Below, one piece after another: positions 30,548-37,965 of a stretch of 45,096 nt of DNA. The stretch's first letter is position 1. Each line of letters starts with the position of its first letter. Both the position numbers and the translations under genes were made by a program. The stretch is taken from assembly GCA_029259935.1 (NCBI GenBank), contig JAJDEH010000481.1, forward strand, positions 1 through 45,096, written 5' to 3'. Source of the DNA: Planctomycetota bacterium. Its GTDB lineage: Bacteria > Planctomycetota > Planctomycetia > Pirellulales > Pirellulaceae. The notes under the pieces are model-generated. The model had not been told where the DNA came from and did not search any database. It saw nothing but the letters and a program-made list of their open reading frames with translations.

Positions 30548-30577
30548 ACTATAAACGTGAATCGCCGAGTGTGTAAA
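30548..30577 (-). promoter_or_regulatory. Predicted sigma70-like promoter of the WXD operon
   Basis: On the minus strand TTTACA (30577-30572) and TATAGT (30553-30548) are spaced by 18 bp, each one base from consensus. The -10 box is 63 bp from the ATG at 30484. No comparable pair was found for the divergent fhs gene in the 146-bp gap. Confidence 0.55.
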
Positions 30578-30630
30578 GCAATTCACCTTGCGGCTCTTTT
30601 CCACGGCGGCCCTTCCGTTACGATAGTGGC

Positions 30631-32265
30631 ATGTTTAACATTCACGACCTTGCGGCCAAACTTCAAATCGCGTCCGAAGATCTGTTTCTTTATGGTTCGG
30701 AAATGGCGAAGGTCAGGCCGGTCGTACGGCAGCGGCCTCGCTCCAGCGAAATGCCGCCTCGCCTGGTGCTGGTTTCCGCGATTACGCCGACGGCCGCCGG
30801 TGAAGGTAAAACGACGACCAGCATCGGCCTCGCGCAAGGGCTCGCGCGTTTAGGCCAATCGGTTTGCCTAGCGCTGCGTGAACCGTCGCTGGGTCCTTGT
30901 TTTGGCAAAAAGGGCGGAGGGACCGGGGGTGGCCAATGCCAAGTGCTGCCCGCCGATCGGATCAATCTGCATTTCACGGGCGATATGCACGCGGTCACGG
31001 CGGCCCACAATCTGCTGGCCGCGATCCTGGACAATCATGTCTACTTCGACAACCGCTTGCGGATTGATCCCCGACGGATCGTTTGGCGGCGGGTGCTGGA
31101 CATGAATGACCGCGCGCTGCGCGACGTCGTCATTGGACTGGGAGGTCGTCACCACGGCGTGCCTCGCGAGAACGGTTTCGACATCACTGCCGCCTCGGAA
31201 GTCATGGCGATGCTTTGCCTGGCGGAGGACATGGAAGACCTGCGCACGAGGATCGATCGCACGCTGTTGGCTTTTACTTACGACGGCGAGCCGGTAACGG
31301 CGCAGTCGTTTTCCGCCACCGGGTCGCTGCTGGCCCTGCTGCGTGATGCCTTGATGCCGAATCTTGTGGGGACGACCGAGGGCGTTCCCGCGCTGGTTCA
31401 TGGCGGCCCGTTCGCCAACATCGCGCATGGCTGCAACAGCGTGATTGCAACCAAGACGGCCATGCACCTGGCGGATTGGACGATTACCGAGGCCGGCTTT
31501 GGCTTCGATCTCGGCGCGGAAAAATTCTTCGACATCAAGTGCCGAGGCGCGGGGCTCGATACCGCCGCTGTCGTGCTGGTGGCCACCATTCGGGCGTTGA
31601 AGTTGCATGGAGGCAAGAAAATGTCAGCGCTGGCGGAGCCCGATCCCGCAGCCGTCGAACGGGGTCTGCCCAACCTGGAGAAACACGTCGAGAATATCGC
31701 CCACTTTTGCGAGCCGCCCGTCGTTACCTTAAACCGGTTTGTGGACGACACGCCGGAGGAGATTGCGGTGGTCCGCCGTCGCTGCGACGACCTGGGCATC
31801 CCCTTTGCGGAAAGCGACCACTACACGCGCGGCGGTTCCGGCGCGGAGCAACTCGCCAGAATGGTGATCGACAACGCGGAGCAGGCCAGCGACAGGTTCT
31901 GTCCACTGTATGATTTGTCCGATTCGGTATCGGACAAGATTCGTGCGGTGGCAACCAAAATGTACGGTGCCAAGGACGTCTACTTCACGAAGGCGGCGGC
32001 GAGTAACATTAAAGAGATCGCGCGTTTGGGGTACTCGGATCTTCCCATCTGCATTGCCAAGACACCTTCCTCGCTGTCGGACGATCCGAAGCTGCGCGGA
32101 CGGCCGAAGGATTTTGAGATTACCGTGGAGGAAATTCGAATCAATTCCGGAGCGGGATTTTTAGTGGTGCTGACCGGCGACATCATCCGCATGCCGGGTC
32201 TGCCGCGACATCCGCTGGCCGAATCAATCGATGTGGTGGCCGGGGAAATTACGGGGTTGGAATGA
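30631..32265 (+). CDS. fhs: Formate-tetrahydrofolate ligase
   Basis: A 544-aa protein of normal family length. It joins formate to tetrahydrofolate using ATP, giving 10-formyl-THF for one-carbon metabolism. The ATP-binding loop is TPTAAGEGKTT (52-62). Other family segments are the Gly-rich loop GKKGGGTGGGQCQVLP, INLHFTGDMHAVTAAHNLL, LMPNLVGTTEGVPALVHGGPFANIAHG, ADWTITEAGFGFDLGAEKF and PLYDLSDSV. The C terminus matches the FTHFS ending (GAGFLVVLTGDIIRMPGLPR). The start is ATG 30631 without a strong ribosome-binding site. It is alone here: no folD or other folate gene adjoins it, and it diverges from the WXD operon. Confidence in identity is high. Confidence 0.97.
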   Translation: MFNIHDLAAKLQIASEDLFLYGSEMAKVRPVVRQRPRSSEMPPRLVLVSAITPTAAGEGKTTTSIGLAQGLARLGQSVCLALREPSLGPCFGKKGGGTGGGQCQVLPADRINLHFTGDMHAVTAAHNLLAAILDNHVYFDNRLRIDPRRIVWRRVLDMNDRALRDVVIGLGGRHHGVPRENGFDITAASEVMAMLCLAEDMEDLRTRIDRTLLAFTYDGEPVTAQSFSATGSLLALLRDALMPNLVGTTEGVPALVHGGPFANIAHGCNSVIATKTAMHLADWTITEAGFGFDLGAEKFFDIKCRGAGLDTAAVVLVATIRALKLHGGKKMSALAEPDPAAVERGLPNLEKHVENIAHFCEPPVVTLNRFVDDTPEEIAVVRRRCDDLGIPFAESDHYTRGGSGAEQLARMVIDNAEQASDRFCPLYDLSDSVSDKIRAVATKMYGAKDVYFTKAAASNIKEIARLGYSDLPICIAKTPSSLSDDPKLRGRPKDFEITVEEIRINSGAGFLVVLTGDIIRMPGLPRHPLAESIDVVAGEITGLE

Positions 32266-32317
32266 ATTCGATGACCGGCCCCAACTCTCCATGTGCCAAA
32301 GGGAAAGCGGGTTGTGA

Positions 32318-34123
32318 CTAATCGCCCGAGTCCGAACTTCCATCCTCCGCGGGCTTCTCCGCTTCGACATAGTTCATGAAACCGATCATCATCTCTTCCC
32401 AGGTTTGATCGCCCCAACGAACGGACTTCGTTGAATCTGGGTTGGCGGGATTTTCGGCGGAGTTGTCGAAATGGGCGATACACTCAATTTTCGTTCCTCC
32501 CGGAATGAGAAACGGCTTGGCGAAGCGGTATCGGTGCTGCCAATTGAAGTCGTAGGTGGGCACGTTCAACAAGATCTCTGTCTTGCCGTCGGGATAGTGC
32601 GCGCGATATTGAAAGTCCTTGCCGCGCAGGTGCATGTGCGGCATTAGAGACAACAATTCCACATCTTTGGAGAATCGCGTGCTGGAGACGACTCGTTTGT
32701 TGCTTTCACCGGGTTTAATCTTGAATAGAAAATTAATCGCGGCCTTGCTCTTGGCAACTCGCTTTGGCGGTTCCTTGCAAAAAATCAGCCCGACTTCCGA
32801 TCGGTCTTTCTCGACCTTTCCCGTCGGCGTGTAGTGCATCTGCCAGACAATTTCGGATCCGGCGGGAACCTTCAATCCAATGCCCTGGGGCCAGATCATC
32901 GGCTCTTCACCCGGTGCCGTGCCAACAATAGCAGGTAAGCCCCGTTTTCGCTTTGTTGTTGGATCTCGATAAAAGGCAATGATATGGTGGACCACCGCCC
33001 GGTTACCAGGTCGTGCTTCGGCGGCCTGAATCCAAACATCTTCCTTGAAGTTGGTCGGCGTGACGAAATACTGATAGCTCACGGTGCCCTTGGCCTTGAC
33101 GGTGTACTCGCGGGGCATTTTGAGAATCACGTCCGGCTTGCCAATGGTCCAACCTTCCTCAAACTCGCGTGGTTCCGGAAGGTCGCTCATCTCCCCCAGC
33201 GGAGCACCATTGTCGATCCAAGCCACCAGGGTATCGATTTCGTCGTCGGTCATTCGCAAGTCGTTGCTAAACTTGCCGTATCGCGGATCGGCGTTCCAGG
33301 GCGGCATGCGGCGCTGTACCACGGTTTCCTTGATCATTTCGGACCAGTTCCGTGCATCGCTATAATTGAGTAGCGAAAATGGGGCCGCCGTCCCCGCGTG
33401 ATGGCATTCGGCGCAGCGCTCTTGGATAATGTGGGCGACATGTTTGGCAAAAGTAATCTCGCCCCTGTCCCTTAGTCGTTCGCGGCGGGTAATCAAACAC
33501 CCCACCGGTTCCGTTTCGGCCACGGACACTTCTTTTCCGGCAAGCAGTTCTTCGACCGCGGCCTCCAATTCCTGCCGCCGCGATTCCGCTCGTTTGTAAA
33601 TGTAGCCAAAGCGATCGTCGATGCGGCCCCGATAGCGAATCTTGCGTTTGGTGTCGAGTACGAACACTTCAGGAGTGCGGCGGGCACCGAACAAGTCGGC
33701 GACGATCTGATCCTTATCAACCAGCACTGGGAATTGGATCTTAAACTCCTTCACATGCTTGGCGACGGTTTCCGCCGAGTCCGATAGATTCGAATTGACG
33801 CCGATCACTTCAACCCGTTTGTCCTGATATCGCTTCTGAAATTCGATCAAGCTCGGAACATAGGCGTTTCCAATCGGGCATTCCGTTCCCATGAATACGA
33901 CGATCAGAAACCGGGCCTCGTTGAAGTCTGAAAGGCCCACTTTATTGCCCGTTGAGTCAGGCAAAATGAAGTTTGGCACATGGCGTCCGATTACCGCCGA
34001 ATTATCTTTGGCTCGGGATTTGTCCGTGGTCGCCGTCTGGTCCTCGTCGGCCAACAAGATGCTAGGACAGCCAGCAATAAAAACTACAAACCAACAAGCG
34101 CTGCGCGCAATCAACGAATTCAT
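32318..34123 (-). CDS. Redoxin + cytochrome c + copper-monooxygenase-like lipoprotein
   Basis: A 601-aa exported protein. Start ATG 34123 has GGAGAG at 34136-34131, 7 nt away. The signal region ends in FIAGC, a possible lipobox (Cys19). Residues about 45-195 are a thioredoxin-fold redoxin with a single Cys in GTECPIGN (Cys82). At 237-241 is a haem c site CAECH, followed by the usual MPPWNADPRYG segment and IDNGAPLG. Residues about 330-590 look like a copper type II ascorbate-dependent monooxygenase-like fold with His-containing motifs (VVHHIIAFY, WQMHYTP and MPHMHLRG). All three modules lie in one chain. It is 116 bp downstream of the sigma factor gene on the same strand. The substrate is unknown; peroxide or methionine-type chemistry cannot be decided. 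Confidence 0.88.
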   Translation of the reverse strand: MNSLIARSACWFVVFIAGCPSILLADEDQTATTDKSRAKDNSAVIGRHVPNFILPDSTGNKVGLSDFNEARFLIVVFMGTECPIGNAYVPSLIEFQKRYQDKRVEVIGVNSNLSDSAETVAKHVKEFKIQFPVLVDKDQIVADLFGARRTPEVFVLDTKRKIRYRGRIDDRFGYIYKRAESRRQELEAAVEELLAGKEVSVAETEPVGCLITRRERLRDRGEITFAKHVAHIIQERCAECHHAGTAAPFSLLNYSDARNWSEMIKETVVQRRMPPWNADPRYGKFSNDLRMTDDEIDTLVAWIDNGAPLGEMSDLPEPREFEEGWTIGKPDVILKMPREYTVKAKGTVSYQYFVTPTNFKEDVWIQAAEARPGNRAVVHHIIAFYRDPTTKRKRGLPAIVGTAPGEEPMIWPQGIGLKVPAGSEIVWQMHYTPTGKVEKDRSEVGLIFCKEPPKRVAKSKAAINFLFKIKPGESNKRVVSSTRFSKDVELLSLMPHMHLRGKDFQYRAHYPDGKTEILLNVPTYDFNWQHRYRFAKPFLIPGGTKIECIAHFDNSAENPANPDSTKSVRWGDQTWEEMMIGFMNYVEAEKPAEDGSSDSGD

Positions 34124-34239
34124 GTCTAGGCTCTCCGTGTCCAACAAAACAATTGAAATAGGCTGTCCATGCAGTACCCAATACCGTGGTTCAGGGTTTC
34201 ACGATCGAGGCGACACCAAGGGCATGCTTTTCAAAGGAT

Positions 34240-34983
34240 CTACGATTCCAGAGTTTGAAACAAGTGTCCAATTTCGTCATCGACCTCTTCGGGGCCAGCG
34301 ACGGTTTGGGCGATTTGGGATCTCAAGAGTTCTCGATATCGCTGGCGCATTCGGTGGGCCGCCGACTTGGCGGCCGTTTCGCTCATGCCCAACTGCTGGG
34401 CCGCTTCAGCATACCCGCCCGGCACGTCACCCCCCGTGATGAAGGGCTTCAGAACCTCAAAATGGTGCCCCTTCTCCGTGGCAATGTATCGCTCGCGAAG
34501 TAGTGCCAGCACTCGGTCCAGCAAGGTCAAAGTCCACTCGCGCTCAAATAACTTTTCCGGCGTCAGGGTGTTCGATGGCTCATGCTGAATCCGAGACTCG
34601 CCTGATTCGAAGTCAAGTGAGATCGGCACCCGGCCGCCGCCCCGTTTCTCGGCCCTGGCCTTATCCCGTTCATTGCTCAAGAAGTTCTTCATCGACGTGA
34701 GCAGGAACGAGCGAAAACGCCCGCGATCCGGATCGGCCGAAGCGACGATGTCTTTTTCTAGCAGGCGTGAAAAGAAGTCCTGAGTCAAGTCCTGAGCTTC
34801 GTGTGTGTTACCAAGGCGGCGTCGCACATAGGCATAAAGGGGGAACCAGTACGCTTCGCACAACTCGCCCAACGCCTTTTGGGAATCGGGTGAAGACCGG
34901 TGGCCCGCTTCCAACACAAGGCTCCATTGAGTCGTATGAAAATGCGATGAAGGCGGATTTTGCTGAGCGTCACGAAGCGTCAT
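34240..34983 (-). CDS. RNA polymerase sigma factor, ECF-like (planctomycete type)
   Basis: A 247-aa sigma-70 family factor with regions 2 and 4. After FHTTQWSLVLEAG, region 2 includes YAYVRRRLGNTHEAQDLTQD, then FFSRLLEKD and FRSFLLTSMKNFLSNERDKA. Region 4 is a helix-turn-helix, YAEAAQQLGMSETAAKSAAH, then RMRQRYRELLRSQIAQT. The opening TTQWSLVLEA is typical of a large planctomycete-specific ECF group. The short C-terminal tail (PEEVDDEIGHLFQTLES) also fits them. I prefer ATG 34983 over TTG 35046, which lies at the end of the Gfo/Idh/MocA gene. No anti-sigma gene is adjacent. It probably shares a transcript with the redoxin lipoprotein gene downstream. Confidence 0.9.
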   Translation of the reverse strand: MTLRDAQQNPPSSHFHTTQWSLVLEAGHRSSPDSQKALGELCEAYWFPLYAYVRRRLGNTHEAQDLTQDFFSRLLEKDIVASADPDRGRFRSFLLTSMKNFLSNERDKARAEKRGGGRVPISLDFESGESRIQHEPSNTLTPEKLFEREWTLTLLDRVLALLRERYIATEKGHHFEVLKPFITGGDVPGGYAEAAQQLGMSETAAKSAAHRMRQRYRELLRSQIAQTVAGPEEVDDEIGHLFQTLES

Positions 34984-35042
34984 AGAATCATGGTAACAGA
35001 TGGAACCGTTTGTCGGATGCGGGCCGACCTTGAAACGACAAG

Positions 35043-36143
35043 TCAAGTGAGTTCGACAATTTGGCCGCTACGAGCCGAACGATCCAGCGCCTCGCAAACG
35101 CGTTGATTGTCGACGGACATCCGCGGCCATTGCTCGTCAATTTCTCCGCTGCGTACAATCCGGCAGAAGTTCTCGATCATCAATTGCTCTTGAATGGCCG
35201 GTTCGGCAATATGTTGTTCGGCGTTCGCCTGGGCGTCGTGCAGCCACCATCGAGGGCGGTCCGATTGCGTGGGATTCACGAAGTCGTCGCAGACAATCGA
35301 CCCCTTGGTGCCCGTCACTTCAAACCACTTTCTCCAAGCTTGATCGAACCCGCAGTCGAACGAGGCCATGCGGTCGCCATCAAACCACATCAGCGCGCTG
35401 AGATTAATGTCGACGTCCTTTTCGTATCGGGCCGCGGCAAACACCTTTTGGGGCAGTCCGCCAAAAGCCCACAACGTTGCTCGAACGCAATACCACCCTA
35501 GATCCAATAGTGCCCCGCCGCCCAACTCGCGCTGCATTCGTAGATCGGCCGCCCGCGCCTGTTCCAGCGTGACCGCTTTGATTTCACCAGTGACAGGATC
35601 TGGATGTTGTTGGCTGGGTAGGACCACGGTTCGTTCAAGATAAGAATTGACGTCAAAGCTGAATCCCGAAGTGATTCGCCGCAGCGGCCCCAAAGTACCG
35701 TCTTGGATCGGCTGAAGCATGTCGCCGGTTCGCGGATGATGCGACCACATAGTTGCATCCATGAGCTGCACATTATGCTCCTTGCAGGCCGCCGCCATTT
35801 GCTCGGCCTCGGAGGTGCTGATCGCGAGCGGTTTCTCACACAACACATGCTTACCATGTTCGGCAGCGCGGATCGTCCATTCGGCGTGCATTGAAGGAGG
35901 CAGTGGAATGTAGACCGCGTCGATCCCTTCATCTTCGAGAAGCGCTTGGTAACTGTCCACGCTAGCAGCGGCCGAATGCCGACGGGCCCAATCGGCCGCC
36001 CGCGCCGGCGACCGGCTGGCAACAGCCCACAGTTCAGCTCCTTCCGCATCCCGGATCGCCTTGCCAACCTTGGTGGCGATCCTCGCGGTTCCCATGACTC
36101 CCCACCGAACGGGCTCATATGCCTGGTTCATAAGCAATTCCAT
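35043..36143 (-). CDS. Gfo/Idh/MocA family NAD(P)-dependent oxidoreductase
   Basis: A 366-aa protein. The N-terminal Rossmann domain has GTARIATKVGKAI (18-30) in place of the usual GxGxxG, as is common in this family. The hallmark EKP (103-105, in LCEKPLAIS) supplies the catalytic Lys. The C-terminal domain has GGGALLDLGWYCVRATLW and a substrate-side His/Asp set less easy to place. The family acts on sugars, inositols and related hydroxyl compounds; planctomycetes carry many copies. It could also be a glucose-fructose oxidoreductase-like member with bound NADP. ATG 36143 and ATG 36131 (GGAA 6 nt upstream) are both possible. It is 59 bp upstream of the sigma factor gene on the same strand. Confidence 0.92.
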   Translation of the reverse strand: MELLMNQAYEPVRWGVMGTARIATKVGKAIRDAEGAELWAVASRSPARAADWARRHSAAASVDSYQALLEDEGIDAVYIPLPPSMHAEWTIRAAEHGKHVLCEKPLAISTSEAEQMAAACKEHNVQLMDATMWSHHPRTGDMLQPIQDGTLGPLRRITSGFSFDVNSYLERTVVLPSQQHPDPVTGEIKAVTLEQARAADLRMQRELGGGALLDLGWYCVRATLWAFGGLPQKVFAAARYEKDVDINLSALMWFDGDRMASFDCGFDQAWRKWFEVTGTKGSIVCDDFVNPTQSDRPRWWLHDAQANAEQHIAEPAIQEQLMIENFCRIVRSGEIDEQWPRMSVDNQRVCEALDRSARSGQIVELT

Positions 36144-36426
36144 TGAATCTTGTTTAAGTCAATTCACTCGTTGAAACACCGCCAACTTTGGGCGGTTAGT
36201 CCAAGAGGGAGGAACTTGGACGGCATTTCGTCCCGGGGGGTGAGGCGTGGGATAGGCTATCTTGGAAAACAATGAGCAATATACCGGATGGACGCTTTGG
36301 CGAAAACGTTGCGCGTTGGCGATGATTGTCAATCGGAGCAACCTGTTCGGACCGATCCAATTGTTTGTAGAAGGTCGAGTTCGCGAATAACGCCACGCTC
36401 ACCGTTTCGCAATGACGCGAGGAATC

Positions 36427-36693
36427 ATGAATCACAGCCAGCTCACCCTGCACGTCCGCCAGCGCGTCCATGAAAGCTTTCGCCGACTGGCGGTGGAAAT
36501 CGACACGGATTGGCGCGAATCAATTCTGATTCAAGACGGTTATTACTGCGGACGGCGATTCGAGTGCAACGGATTGAAAGCCATTTGGTTTGTCGAAGAA
36601 GACCAAGTCAAGATTTATGATCGTGACGGCTCCGTCGCCGAATCTCACGAATTGACCCTCGGCTTAGCAGTCAATCAGGCGCGGGCCGCCTAG
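36427..36693 (+). CDS. Conserved-looking small hypothetical protein
   Basis: An 88-aa protein. I do not recognise the family. It is mostly helix then strand: VRQRVHESFRRLAVEIDT, then ESILIQDGYYCGRRFECNG and KAIWFVEEDQVKIYDRDGS, a compact beta-rich pattern. The Asp/Glu-rich, well-mixed composition with Trp and Cys argues for a real protein. GAGGA (36419-36423) precedes ATG 36427 by a short 3 nt; an in-frame ATG at 36412 would add five residues. Its 3' end overlaps the convergent amidohydrolase gene by 30 bp. Function unknown. Confidence 0.65.
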   Translation: MNHSQLTLHVRQRVHESFRRLAVEIDTDWRESILIQDGYYCGRRFECNGLKAIWFVEEDQVKIYDRDGSVAESHELTLGLAVNQARAA

Positions 36694-37902
36694 CGGTGAG
36701 CGAAACAGATCTTCATGGGGATCGCCGCACCCGTCGTCGGGCAACGAGACAGCGGCCAGCGCGGCCCGTTTGCCTGGCAGCAAACTGCCGAACTGGTCGT
36801 CCACTCCCAAAGCACGGGCACCGGCCAAAGTTCCGAGTTCTAGAATCGTTGCCAGCGGGATTTGGGAATGCGTCTCGGCAACTGTCCTCATTTCGCGCCA
36901 GATGGAAAGGTCCGGGTTCGACGCGCGTGAGTCGGTGCCAATCGCAACATTCACCCCAGCTTCGATCATGGACAGCAACGGATACGAGCCGTGCTCAAAA
37001 AAGGCATGTGTGCGGGGGCAATACGCAACGGACATTCGCTCGGAATGCTGGGCGATAAACTGAATCTCGGCGGTTGTCAGGTAATTCCCATGAATAACCA
37101 GAACTCGGTGTGCGGCCGAGAGGATCTGCAAATAATCCAGTGGTGTAATTCCGCGTGGTATCGCCGCCGGGTCCCAGGCATTCAGGTCTTCGAGCAACTG
37201 CCGAAACGGCCCACTGGAGGACGCGAGCAACTCCAGTTCTTCCAGCGATTCGGCCAAGTGCATCGCAAGCGGAACTTCTTTTTGGGCGGACAACTCCACC
37301 GCATCGCGCAGCAAATCAAGGCTGATGGAATACGGCGCGTGCGGGCTCAGTCCCGGCATCCACGTTCCAATGGCATCACTCTTCAGGGAGAGATGATCCG
37401 TTGCGTAACGCCGCAGCGTCTCGATCTGTTCAACATCACGGCCAAGCAACTCCAGGAAGACGGTTCCCTCGATTTCTGTTTCGCGAAACGGTTCCGAGGG
37501 CCAGCCAGGAGTGGCGATTTCTCCCAGCAGAATAGTTCCGGCAGCAGTGCTTTGCTTCAGCCCCGCCGTTACGTTGTTACTCCGCCGATCTTGAGCGCTG
37601 GCCTTGTCCGCGGCTTCGTCAATTCGCTTTTTTACGACCAGTCGAATCCAGTCGGGCAACGACATGCCGGTGGTGCCGAGCGGTGAAACCAAGTCGCTAA
37701 ACTCTAGGTGCGTATGGACATTGACCAGTCCCGGACAGATGGCCACTTTTCCTAGATCTTCTACTTCGCAGTCGGGTGCGACGTCGCCCACGGACACGAT
37801 TCGGCCTGATTCCACCACGACGATTCCATCGAGAATCGGCGGGCTTTCCACGGGAAAAACGTAGCGGCTCTTGAATGCCCGTTGATTACGATCGCGAGCC
37901 AT
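36664..37902 (-). CDS. Amidohydrolase, aminodeoxyfutalosine/adenosine deaminase-like
   Basis: A 412-aa metal-dependent amidohydrolase with ATG at 37902. Metal ligands visible are NVHTHLEFS (His63, His65), a later His in GLSPHAPYS, and MHLAES. A late GTDSRASN carries the catalytic Asp. This order fits the ATZ/TRZ-SAH-deaminase-like group, including aminofutalosine deaminases of the menaquinone pathway, guanine deaminases and similar. The exact substrate is not certain; no mqn genes lie nearby. It is the last gene of a three-gene minus-strand run: the ABC ATPase, the permease-CPBP fusion (63 bp upstream) and this one. The 3' end overlaps the small hypothetical gene by 30 bp. Confidence 0.88.
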   Translation of the reverse strand: MARDRNQRAFKSRYVFPVESPPILDGIVVVESGRIVSVGDVAPDCEVEDLGKVAICPGLVNVHTHLEFSDLVSPLGTTGMSLPDWIRLVVKKRIDEAADKASAQDRRSNNVTAGLKQSTAAGTILLGEIATPGWPSEPFRETEIEGTVFLELLGRDVEQIETLRRYATDHLSLKSDAIGTWMPGLSPHAPYSISLDLLRDAVELSAQKEVPLAMHLAESLEELELLASSSGPFRQLLEDLNAWDPAAIPRGITPLDYLQILSAAHRVLVIHGNYLTTAEIQFIAQHSERMSVAYCPRTHAFFEHGSYPLLSMIEAGVNVAIGTDSRASNPDLSIWREMRTVAETHSQIPLATILELGTLAGARALGVDDQFGSLLPGKRAALAAVSLPDDGCGDPHEDLFRSPLGGPRLIDC

Positions 37903-37965
37903 GAATTGAGTCGGGCTGAGACTGTGGCTTGATAGACGGGTTAAGCAGGGCCACTCGGCGCTGGC

